Assembly: GCA_021828245.1 (NCBI GenBank)
Contig: JAKASC010000127.1
Location: 1-6,848, forward strand
DNA: 6,848 bases
Origin: Acidobacteriota bacterium
Lineage (GTDB): Bacteria; Acidobacteriota; Terriglobia; UBA7540
Direction: 5' to 3'
Each line of letters starts with the position of its first letter. Within the stretch, counting starts at the first letter, position 1. The notes beneath the pieces are model-generated. The model was not told the DNA's origin and did no database searches. It was given only the letters and a program-made list of their open reading frames with translations. Made by a program: the position numbers and the translations under genes. Shown here in pieces: positions 1-5,028 of this stretch.

Positions 1-364
1 CCACGGCGAGCGTGGCGGCCGAGCCGGCGTCAATCACCAGCAGCGAAGCCCAGCCGAATAGAAACGCGGCGAGCTTCCCGTAGGCTTCCCGCAGATAGAC
101 GTAGATGCCGCCGGCTTCCGGCATGGCTGCGCCGAGCTCAGCCAGCGACAGCGAGCCGGCCAGCGCTAGCACGCCGCCCAGAATCCAGACCCAGTAAAGA
201 CTCTGAACGCTCCCCACCTGCCGCGCGACGTTGTGAGGGACAAGAAAAATTCCTGACCCGATGATCGTCCCGATGACGATGACGATGGAGCCGGTGAGGC
301 CGATTTCGCGCGGCAGCGAAGCAGGAGGCGCGGCGGGTTCAGAAGAGCCTGAGTTTGTCGTCAT
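1..364 (-). CDS. APC-superfamily amino acid permease, N-terminal part
   Basis: This is the first 121 residues of an inner-membrane amino acid transporter; the gene runs off the left edge of the window. A short polar N-terminal tail of about 20 residues leads into the first membrane segment, which carries IGTIIGSGIF at residues 31-40. That glycine-rich unwound-helix motif is the substrate-binding hallmark of the APC superfamily. It is followed by LVP, a second hydrophobic segment (about 57-73), then AELGAAMPEAGG and IYVYLREAYG (75-96), typical of the LAT/YfnA-like branch, and the start of a third helix. The ATG at 364-362 is the natural start, because the frame begins with the usual polar tail; a purine-rich stretch on the minus strand (complement of 374-382) is only a weak ribosome binding site. 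The gene is divergent from the SDR-RidA-PLP enzyme cluster, so import of an amino acid used by those enzymes is a reasonable inference. Substrate is not determinable. Confidence 0.93.
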   Translation of the reverse strand, partial: MTTNSGSSEPAAPPASLPREIGLTGSIVIVIGTIIGSGIFLVPHNVARQVGSVQSLYWVWILGGVLALAGSLSLAELGAAMPEAGGIYVYLREAYGKLAAFLFGWASLLVIDAGSAATLAV

Positions 365-441
365 GCTTCGACGCCCCATCCTGCTTCCTACTGATTCGAA
401 AGTCGCGGGACGCTAAAACCGCTTCCACCTCGCTTTCGGGG

Positions 442-470
442 TTTACGCAAGCGGGGCGGGTCATTATACT
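442..470 (+). promoter_or_regulatory. Candidate sigma-70-type promoter for the SDR-RidA-PLP enzyme cluster
   Basis: TTTACG (442-447) and TATACT (465-470) are separated by exactly 17 bp. The -10 matches the consensus at 5 of 6 positions and the -35 at 4 of 6. Transcription would begin near 477, giving a leader of about 50 nt to the ATG at 528. This is sequence matching only; the organism's sigma-factor preference is unknown. Confidence 0.45.
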
Positions 471-494
471 GGACTCGGCCCGGCGGACTGTGAA
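463..494 (-). promoter_or_regulatory. Candidate divergent promoter for the amino acid permease
   Basis: On the minus strand there is a perfect TATAAT (complement of 463-468) with TTCACA upstream (complement of 489-494). The spacing is 20 bp, longer than ideal, so the -35 assignment is doubtful. The -10 overlaps the plus-strand -10 at 465-470, so polymerase could not occupy both at once. Transcription would begin near 456, about 90 nt before the permease ATG. Confidence 0.35.
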
Positions 495-527
495 AAGTTT
501 TGGTTCACGTTTAAGGGATATCTTTCC

Positions 528-1301
528 ATGGCGATGGCGGAGAGTTGGATTCCCAACAGGTTTTGCGGCAGCGTGGCGCTGGTCGTCGGCGGCGCGCAGG
601 GAATTGGCAAGGCAATCGCCGTGCGATTGGCGCGCGAAGGCGCGGACGTCGCCATCGCCGACGTTGACCGGAAGATGATGGCCGGAACCGTCAAAGAGAT
701 TCGCGGCGAAGGCGGCAGCGTGCGCGGAATTTTCTGTGACGTTCAGCGGCCCCGTTCCGTGAACGCCATGGTCGAGCGAGCCACTCGCTGGAAGGGACAG
801 GTGGACATTCTGATGTACGTGGCGGGCGTCGGGAAAGCGATACCTTACTTGAAGATGGATGAGCGGCACTGGGACCTGACCCTCAATACGAACCTGAAGG
901 GCGCATTTCTGGTGTCTCGCGCCGTGGCGCCGCAAATGGTCGAGCGGCGAAAGGGCAAGCTGGTCTTCATGGCCTCCACGAACAGTTGGGACGCAGAAGC
1001 GGAACTGGCTCCGTACAACGCTTCCAAGGCGGGGCTCTTTCTGCTGGCCAAAACGCTGGCGCGCGAACTCGGACATTACGGGATCAACTCGAATGCGGTC
1101 GGGCCCGGACTGATTCGCACCCGCCTGACGGCGCCGCTGCTTAAAAGCAGAAAATTCATGAAGAAATATGAGAACCTCATACCGCTCGGCCGGGTCGGCG
1201 AGCCGGAAGACATCGCCGGGCCGGCGACATTTCTCGCGTCGTGCGACGCCGACTACGTGAACGGCGTGCTGCTGTTCGTTGACGGAGGCCAGTTGGCTTG
1301 A
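528..1301 (+). CDS. SDR-family NAD(P)-dependent oxidoreductase
   Basis: This is a classical short-chain dehydrogenase/reductase of 257 residues, the usual length for the family. The Rossmann glycine motif is V-G-G-A-Q-G-I-G at 20-27, with Val replacing the usual Thr. An acidic residue, D45, at the end of the second beta strand points to NAD rather than NADP, and D71-V72 is the conserved adenine-contacting pair. The catalytic set is complete: N122 (NTNLKG), S150, Y163 and K167 (Y-N-A-S-K). The N-A-V-G-P-G segment and a C-terminal YVNG...VDGG are standard. The usual NNAG motif reads YVAG at 97-100, a departure worth noting. AAGGGA at 512-517 lies about 10 nt before the ATG at 528 and supports this start over the in-frame ATG at 534. 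It is the first gene of a cluster with RidA and a D-amino acid PLP enzyme. The substrate is unknown; oxidation of a hydroxy acid or sugar-like alcohol is typical. Confidence 0.92.
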   Translation: MAMAESWIPNRFCGSVALVVGGAQGIGKAIAVRLAREGADVAIADVDRKMMAGTVKEIRGEGGSVRGIFCDVQRPRSVNAMVERATRWKGQVDILMYVAGVGKAIPYLKMDERHWDLTLNTNLKGAFLVSRAVAPQMVERRKGKLVFMASTNSWDAEAELAPYNASKAGLFLLAKTLARELGHYGINSNAVGPGLIRTRLTAPLLKSRKFMKKYENLIPLGRVGEPEDIAGPATFLASCDADYVNGVLLFVDGGQLA

Positions 1302-1388
1302 GGCTGGCGGCGAGCGGTTCCCAAAAATCGTCGCTCCAACCGAGCGGAGCCGTCGAAGCCGCCGGCCCCGGCGCGGAATCCATGGCTC

Positions 1389-1394
1389 AGGAGA
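1389..1394 (+). promoter_or_regulatory. Ribosome binding site fixing the RidA start
   Basis: AGGAGA ends 4 nt before the ATG at 1399. The frame stays open upstream to 1279, but that extension is low-complexity, arginine-rich and unlike any RidA. This site and the family's N-terminus both choose 1399. Confidence 0.6.
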
Positions 1395-1398
1395 TGAA

Positions 1399-1791
1399 AT
1401 GCGACAAGTCGTGAAACCCGAAAATGCGCCGCGCCCGCGAGGGCCTTACTCTCCGGCAATCGTGGCCGACGGTTTTGTGTTTGTGGCGGGGCAAGTGGCG
1501 ATTGACCCGGCCACAGATCAACTCGAAACCGGCGACATCAAGACGGAGACGCGCCGCGCGCTCGAAAATATCAAAGCCATCTTGGAAGCGAGCGGCAGCT
1601 CAATGAAAGACGTCGTGCGGGTGGGAGTCTTTTTGGCCGACATCCACGACTTCGGCGCCATGAACGAAGTTTACAAAGAATACTTTCCGGCGGATCCGCC
1701 CGCCCGAACAACAGTCGGCGCCATCTTGCCGGGCGTCAAAGTAGAAATTGACTGCATTGCACGGGTGAGGCAACACCCCGGTTCCAAGTGA
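1399..1791 (+). CDS. RidA family enamine/imine deaminase
   Basis: RidA (YjgF/YER057c/UK114) proteins are small trimeric cytoplasmic enzymes. They hydrolyse reactive enamine/imine intermediates such as 2-aminoacrylate and 2-aminocrotonate to the 2-oxo acid and ammonia, protecting PLP enzymes from damage. The product here is 130 residues, the normal size. N-terminal KPENAPRPRGPYSPA is followed by Y17, the beta strand VFVAGQVAIDP (27-37), and the signature block around R103 (PPARTTVGA) and E116 (VKVEIDCIA). By alignment to E. coli RidA these correspond to R105 and E120, the substrate carboxylate and water-activating positions, so an active deaminase is expected. The gene follows the SDR by 97 bp and precedes the D-serine dehydratase/D-threonine aldolase-like gene by 7 bp, so the last two are almost certainly cotranscribed. 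A dedicated role in clearing that enzyme's enamine product is inference. Confidence 0.93.
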   Translation: MRQVVKPENAPRPRGPYSPAIVADGFVFVAGQVAIDPATDQLETGDIKTETRRALENIKAILEASGSSMKDVVRVGVFLADIHDFGAMNEVYKEYFPADPPARTTVGAILPGVKVEIDCIARVRQHPGSK

Positions 1792-1798
1792 GCCTATC

Positions 1799-2893
1799 GT
1801 GCGCTGGAACGAGCTTTCAACTCCCGCCTTGACGGTGGACGCGGACGTTCTGGATCGGAACCTGCGGCGCATGGCGGATTATTGCCGGACGCACGGCCTG
1901 GGGCTGCGTCCGCACACCAAAACGCACAAGATTCCGGAAGTGGCGCGCATGCAGGTTCGGCACGGGGCGGTCGGACTGACGGTGGCCAAAGTGGGCGAGG
2001 CGGAGGTGATGTGCGGCGCCGGGCTGGACAACATTCTGGTGGCTTATCCGGTCCTGGGTCGAGAGAAGCTGCAACGCTTAGCCGCTTTGGCCCTCGACCG
2101 CTCCATGCTCATATCACTCGACAGTGAAATTGTCGCGGAGGCGGTCGCCGCTGCCATGCGCGAGCGCGGCGCCACGGTCGGCGTCCTCGTGGAATTTGAC
2201 GCCGGCTTGGGGCGGTGCGGTTTGGAACCCGGGCCGGCCTTGGTGGAACTGGCCCGAACGGTGATGCGGCTTCCGTCTTTGCGGTTTCGCGGGCTGATGT
2301 GCTATCCGGGGCAGATTGGCGGAGATGCTGAGGCTCGCCGCCGTGAGCTGGCTCGCGTGGCGGAAAGAGTGGAGCGGGCGCTAGAGGGCTTCCGCCGGGA
2401 GCGGATTCCGGTGGAGATTGTCTCGGCCGGCTCGACGCCTTCAGCGTTTCAATCGCACGAAATTCCAGGCCTCACCGAAATCCGGCCAGGCACTTACGTT
2501 TATAACGATATGAACACGTTTTATCAGGGCGCGTGCGCCATGGAAGACTGCGCGGCGCGGGTGGTGGCGACGGTGGTTTCAACCGCGGTCGCAGGAGGCG
2601 CCATCGTGGACGCGGGGTCGAAGACGCTCTCTTCGGATCCGCTGCGCTTTGGCCCGGCTTCGGGGTATGGTTTTATCGTGGAAGCTCCGGACGCTCCCAT
2701 CGTCAAGTTGAACGAAGAGCACGGTTATGTGGACACGCGGCGGGCCTCACGGGCGCTGAAGGTCGGCGACGTGGTTCGGATTATTCCCAACCACGTTTGC
2801 ACCTGCGTTAATATGCACGATGAGATTTTTGTGGTTCGTCAAGGGGAAGTCGAAGGAACTTGGCGCGTGGCGGCTCGCGGCAAAATACGATGA
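1799..2893 (+). CDS. D-threonine aldolase / D-serine dehydratase family PLP enzyme (DSD1-like)
   Basis: This is a fold-type III PLP enzyme of 364 residues with an N-terminal alanine-racemase-like barrel and a C-terminal D-serine-dehydratase-like domain. The start codon is GTG. It is preferred because LSTPALTVDADVLDRN (residues 6-21) is the conserved family opening and would be lost from the next ATG near 1870. R37-P-H-T-K41-T-H-K carries the Schiff-base lysine, K41. The C-terminal P330-N-H332-V-C334 motif supplies the metal ligands (zinc in D-serine dehydratases, manganese or similar in D-threonine aldolases). A glycine-rich FDAGLGRCG segment and CYPGQIGG are also family-typical. The reaction is either dehydration of a D-hydroxy-amino acid to an oxo acid plus ammonia, or retro-aldol cleavage of D-threonine to glycine and acetaldehyde; sequence alone cannot separate these. 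Adjacent RidA favours the dehydratase option. There is no strong ribosome binding site, so coupling to RidA translation across the 7-bp gap is likely. Confidence 0.9.
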   Translation: MRWNELSTPALTVDADVLDRNLRRMADYCRTHGLGLRPHTKTHKIPEVARMQVRHGAVGLTVAKVGEAEVMCGAGLDNILVAYPVLGREKLQRLAALALDRSMLISLDSEIVAEAVAAAMRERGATVGVLVEFDAGLGRCGLEPGPALVELARTVMRLPSLRFRGLMCYPGQIGGDAEARRRELARVAERVERALEGFRRERIPVEIVSAGSTPSAFQSHEIPGLTEIRPGTYVYNDMNTFYQGACAMEDCAARVVATVVSTAVAGGAIVDAGSKTLSSDPLRFGPASGYGFIVEAPDAPIVKLNEEHGYVDTRRASRALKVGDVVRIIPNHVCTCVNMHDEIFVVRQGEVEGTWRVAARGKIR

Positions 2894-2906
2894 AGGGAAC
2901 GCGGAT

Positions 2907-2931
2907 GCGGGCCCATCGGCCCCGCGGTTTT
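2907..2931 (+). terminator. Possible weak intrinsic terminator after the PLP enzyme gene
   Basis: GCGGGCC (2907-2913) pairs with GGCCCCGC (2918-2925) around a CATC loop, with one bulged C. TTTT follows at 2928-2931 after two Gs. The U-tract is short, so termination may be partial and read-through into the downstream membrane protein is possible. Confidence 0.35.
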
Positions 2932-2983
2932 AAGACCCAAGAGAAGGGATTCTTCGCCCATTGGCGGCCTAAAAGGAGCTCCC

Positions 2984-3667
2984 ATGGCAAACGACGAGAA
3001 GCTCTCGATTACTCGGCTGATTGCGGTTCCTGCGTTCATTACGCTGGCGGTCACGCTGCTCCGTCTGGTGGGCGAACTCCAGCACTGGGGAATGCCGTGG
3101 TTCGGCAACAAGGCAGGCGGGGAAGGAGCGATTATCGGGATTAGCTGGCTGCCGCTGATTTTTGGGCCGTATTTTGCCATCAAGCTGGCGAAGGCCGGCC
3201 ACGGATGGCAGAGCAGCGGTAAGGCGTGGGGATTCCTGGGGCTGGGAATCGCCATCGTGGTTGGGGGTGCGGTCCTGGCGCTAACTTTTCTTCACACGCG
3301 CCTGGCGGTGGTCAGCATCATCGGCTTCGCGCTCATGCTGGTGGCCGCGTTCGTGGTTGGATTTGGCTGGCGCGCGCTCGGCCGGACGCTCCTCGGCTAT
3401 GCCTTTGCCGCTCGCGTGCCGATTCTCATCGTCATGTATCTCGCCATGCGGGGCAACGGCGGGGCGGGCTGGGGGACGCACTATGACGCTGTAGATGCGG
3501 ACATCGCGCATCTGCCTTTCGCCGAGAAGTATTTTTACAGTGCCTTCCTGCCTCAGATGACGTTCTGGATTGCGTGGACCGTCATCGCCGGGACGCTGAT
3601 AGGACTGCTCGCGGTGGGCATCACGCGCGCGGGTAAGCGGCCCGCTTCGAGTCCGGCCACCGCCTGA
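2984..3667 (+). CDS. Six-helix integral membrane protein of unknown function
   Basis: The 227-residue product is strongly hydrophobic. Six likely membrane segments lie at about 11-30, 48-67, 82-102, 106-127, 136-154 and 192-214. The region between the last two (about 156-190) is a polar, aromatic-containing loop with AGWGTHYDAVDADI, and the C-terminus is a short basic tail (TRAGKRP). There is no cleavable signal peptide and no transporter or enzyme motif that I recognise. The start is well supported: AAGGAG at 2973-2978 sits 5 nt before the ATG. It lies 90 bp after the PLP enzyme gene on the same strand, with a possible weak terminator and its own strong ribosome binding site between them, so it may or may not belong to the amino acid operon. 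Codon use and GC content look like the genes upstream, so I treat it as resident chromosomal sequence rather than part of the scarred region that follows. Confidence 0.82.
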   Translation: MANDEKLSITRLIAVPAFITLAVTLLRLVGELQHWGMPWFGNKAGGEGAIIGISWLPLIFGPYFAIKLAKAGHGWQSSGKAWGFLGLGIAIVVGGAVLALTFLHTRLAVVSIIGFALMLVAAFVVGFGWRALGRTLLGYAFAARVPILIVMYLAMRGNGGAGWGTHYDAVDADIAHLPFAEKYFYSAFLPQMTFWIAWTVIAGTLIGLLAVGITRAGKRPASSPATA

Positions 3668-3840
3668 GCGCGCGGCTTCTTGTCAGCACCCTCTTCATCC
3701 TGCGTGGACCTCGATTTAAAGCCCAAAGCCCAGATGCTGCAGGAGCCGCCACCCAAAAAGGAGTTGGGCTACGAACTCATTCTTCCTCAGGAGGAGTCTC
3801 GAGAAAACCCATCGGTTTTGTGTTACACTGCGGAAGATAG
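3668..3840. other. Non-coding spacer between membrane protein and integrase remnant
   Basis: Short open frames cross this stretch but none has a credible start, ribosome binding site or recognisable product. It contains a minor inverted repeat, AAAACC (3804-3809) with GGTTTT (3814-3819). The boundary between resident DNA and mobile-element scar probably lies somewhere here. Confidence 0.4.
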
Positions 3841-3995
3841 AGCGTGGCCGGCTCTCACGATGCGGGCGGAGGTGATGCGTTTTCGACGATGCGGCTTATG
3901 GGACATTCGGGCGTGATTATCGGCCTAAGACGCGCCCTTCCCACGCCGCAAGCCCGCGAAAGGGTCATGGAGGGCTTGGAAGCCTCGAGCCAGAA

Positions 3996-4034
3996 GGCAG
4001 GCCAAAAGCCTGCCGGGAAGCCAAAATCCGGCTT
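3996..4034. repeat. Two consecutive small stem-loops upstream of tRNA-Lys
   Basis: The perfect 7-bp stem GGCAGGC (3996-4002) / GCCTGCC (4008-4014) has a CAAAA loop. Next to it AAGCC (4018-4022) pairs with GGCTT (4030-4034). No T-run follows, so neither is a convincing terminator. The second stem touches the candidate tRNA promoter. Confidence 0.5.
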
Positions 4035-4063
4035 TGCCTACGACGGTTTCTACACGGTAAAAT
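4034..4063 (+). promoter_or_regulatory. Candidate promoter of the tRNA-Lys gene
   Basis: TTGCCT (4034-4039) and TAAAAT (4058-4063) are spaced 18 bp apart. Transcription would start near 4070, about 18 nt before the mature tRNA 5' end, a normal leader for RNase P processing. The placement supports a functional tRNA gene even though the flanks are degraded. Confidence 0.5.
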
Positions 4064-4087
4064 CGGAAATGCCTGTAAGTTATTGAT

Positions 4088-4163
4088 GGGCCGTTAGCTC
4101 AATTGGTAGAGCAACTGACTCTTAATCAGTAGGTTGGGGGTTCGATTCCCTCACGGCTCACCA
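4088..4163 (+). tRNA. tRNA-Lys (anticodon CTT)
   Basis: All four arms fold. The acceptor is GGGCCGT with ACGGCTC (one G-U pair), the D arm GCTC/GAGC, and the anticodon stem ACTGA/TCAGT with the 7-nt loop CTCTTAA. The anticodon CTT at 4121-4123 decodes lysine AAG. The T arm is GGGGG, TTCGATT, CCCTC. The discriminator base is A4160 and CCA is encoded at 4161-4163. No stem base is mismatched, so the gene looks intact. It sits between an integrase remnant on its 5' side and an IS3 remnant that begins directly at its 3' end, consistent with use as a chromosomal attachment site. I found no second copy of the tRNA 3' end within the window that could be the other att half. Confidence 0.97.
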
Positions 4164-4390
4164 TCCAACCCTTTAATCCGAAGTTCCACGGCCGCTCTCG
4201 CCCCCGCCTCCTGGCCGTTGGAGAAAATCTGCGCCGCCCCCTCCAGCCACTGCTTCTTCCAGTGCGTCATTAGGTCCGGATGGATTTCGTAATGCGAGGC
4301 GATCTGTTGAATCGTCTGCTGCCCCTTAATCGCCTCCAAGGCAGTCTTGGCCTTCCAATCGGCGCTGTACTGCCGGCGTGTTCGCTTCAT
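4151..4390 (-). pseudogene. IS3-family transposase OrfA, truncated
   Basis: The N-terminal 60 or so residues are a clear OrfA: MKRTRRQYSADWKAKTALEA, then a helix-turn-helix region with IQQIASHYEIHPDLMTHWKKQWLEGAAQIFS. OrfA is the small DNA-binding subunit that, after a programmed frameshift, is fused to the DDE catalytic OrfB. A full OrfA would continue into a leucine-zipper helix (about 90-100 residues). Here the homology fades after about residue 60 and the frame runs into the antisense of the tRNA-Lys 3' end, where it stops at residue 79. No OrfB is present, so the element is dead. The start at 4390 is immediately preceded by a strong but hairpin-sequestered ribosome binding site. Confidence 0.85.
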
Positions 4391-4410
4391 CTGCCTCCTC
4401 CCGGAGGCAG
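4391..4410 (-). promoter_or_regulatory. Hairpin sequestering the transposase ribosome binding site
   Basis: CTGCCTCC and GGAGGCAG form a perfect 8-bp stem with a 4-nt loop, ending directly at the OrfA ATG. On the minus strand the Shine-Dalgarno sequence (GGAGG) lies in the 3' arm, so a folded transcript would hide it. Transcripts from outside would contain both arms. A transcript from the internal TAAAAT (complement of 4413-4418) would start near 4406, within the 5' arm, and fold less well. Confidence 0.6.
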
Positions 4411-4431
4411 CGATTTTACACCTTAAGGGCC

Positions 4432-4456
4432 TGTCCGAATTTTGGGGAGCACTTCA
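4432..4456 (-). repeat. IS3-family terminal inverted repeat
   Basis: Read on the minus strand from 4456 inward, the end is TGAAGTGCTCCCC followed by AAAATTCGGACA. The outer TG and the C-rich then TTCGGACA pattern are typical of IS3-family ends. The partner repeat and target duplication are not present in the window. Confidence 0.65.
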
Positions 4457-4823
4457 AATATTCGATTTCATAAAAGTCCACGCTGGCCTTGTAGGGCGGC
4501 TTGTCCATCGGTTGAAGAGCAGCCTGTTCGACCTCAATGGCGACTTCCGGTGCTGAAGGGTTATCGAGAAAGGTTTCGAGGGTCTTGTGCTTCTGGTATT
4601 GGGCCATGAGGTCGTTCGCGAGATTGCCGTCAAGGAAGTAAAGAGCTTTGGTGAAGTCGTCGTTGAGGGTGTAGCAGTTGCGGCGATAAAAGAGCTGGCA
4701 GAATTGCGTGAGGAAGTATTTGGCTTCAATGGCATGGGGCTTATAAGCCAAGGCATCATAGTTGACCGCTTCCGCTCGGCCCAGCTTGTCAATGCGGTCA
4801 AGTCTGAGCAGTGCTGAGCTTCT
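4457..4823 (-). pseudogene. VirB8/TrbF-like type IV secretion protein, fragment cut by the IS
   Basis: The frame gives about 122 residues before the IS end. It opens with LLRLDRIDKLGRAEAV, the start of the periplasmic domain in TrbF/VirB8-type conjugation proteins, followed by KYFLTQFCQLFYRRN, DDFTKALYFLDGNLANDL and YKASVDFYEIEY, which match the family's helical and beta segments as I know them. VirB8 proteins are inner-membrane assembly factors of conjugative type IV secretion systems, about 230 residues long. The cytoplasmic tail and membrane anchor are missing, with a TAG at 4824-4826 in frame, and the C-terminal part is replaced by the IS repeat, after which the frame stops at 4416. There is no usable start: the TTG at 4751 is inside the domain. 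A dead remnant of a conjugative element is the simplest reading. Confidence 0.62.
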
Positions 4824-4834
4824 CTACCTCGATA

Positions 4835-5028
4835 GGGGGCAATTGGTTATGGCAGAATCGCCGGATAAGCTGGCAAAAGGGAAGACACCCGTTCGCCACG
4901 GTCTTCGAGGTTCCCTCAGCCTGGTTTCCATGCGTATCGGTCTTTTTCACTGCAAGGTCTGCGGGAGATTTCATGGGAGGGCAGCGATCGCGGTGGGACC
5001 GACCGCCGGTCAGCCCTCAATTGCCCCC
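4835..5028. repeat. 194-bp segment with 11-bp perfect terminal inverted repeats
   Basis: GGGGGCAATTG at 4835-4845 is matched in inverse orientation by CAATTGCCCCC at 5018-5028. The interior has no convincing gene; one plus-strand frame contains a CKVC pair but has no family resemblance I can name. The layout fits a miniature inverted-repeat element or the solo ends of a deleted transposon. Flanking bases (GATA on the left, AATA on the right) give no clear target duplication. The left end lies about 10 bp from the point where the VirB8-like frame breaks. Confidence 0.45.

Larger units (their letters stand above)
3841..4086 (+). pseudogene. Tyrosine recombinase/integrase C-terminal remnant
   Basis: The open frame, bounded by a TAG at 3838-3840, encodes about 80 residues. 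The middle reads G-G-G-D-A-F-S-T-M-R-L-M-G-H-S-G-V, which closely matches the box around the second catalytic histidine of phage-type tyrosine integrases (the GADAFTIMRLMGHSSV style). It is followed by LPTPQARERVMEGLE, matching the helix after the active-site tyrosine (HPTPEAMERAFERLE style). In the ungapped alignment the nucleophilic tyrosine of the usual RYVHPTPE is an arginine (RRALPTPQ). The N-terminal DNA-binding and most of the catalytic domain are missing, so this cannot be active. It ends 1 bp before the tRNA-Lys gene, a usual attachment-site neighbour for this enzyme family. The tail beyond about residue 50 is not recognisable and may be random read-through. A GTG at 3844 could serve as a start, but I see no good ribosome binding site. 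Confidence 0.65.
4164..4456 (-). mobile_element. Remnant of an IS3-family insertion sequence (left end only)
   Basis: The segment holds, in minus-strand order, one terminal inverted repeat (4456-4432), a short leader with a promoter-like TAAAAT, a hairpin, and the first part of orfA. Everything after that, including orfB and the other inverted repeat, is gone, and the sequence abuts the CCA of tRNA-Lys. The exact left boundary between IS and tRNA flank (about 4164-4205) cannot be set without a relative for comparison. Confidence 0.75.

Noticed and set aside
339..1076. Long minus-strand open frame of 245 codons
   Set aside because: It lies antisense to the SDR gene, has a His/Arg-rich composition with no domain, and its frame is the mirror of a GC-rich coding sequence.
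1279..1398. Forty-residue N-terminal extension of RidA
   Set aside because: It overlaps the SDR end, is arginine-rich, has no family counterpart, and a Shine-Dalgarno site sits before the internal ATG at 1399.
3680..3916. 78-codon plus-strand frame after the membrane protein
   Set aside because: There is no ribosome binding site, no recognisable motif, and it runs into the integrase remnant in a different frame.
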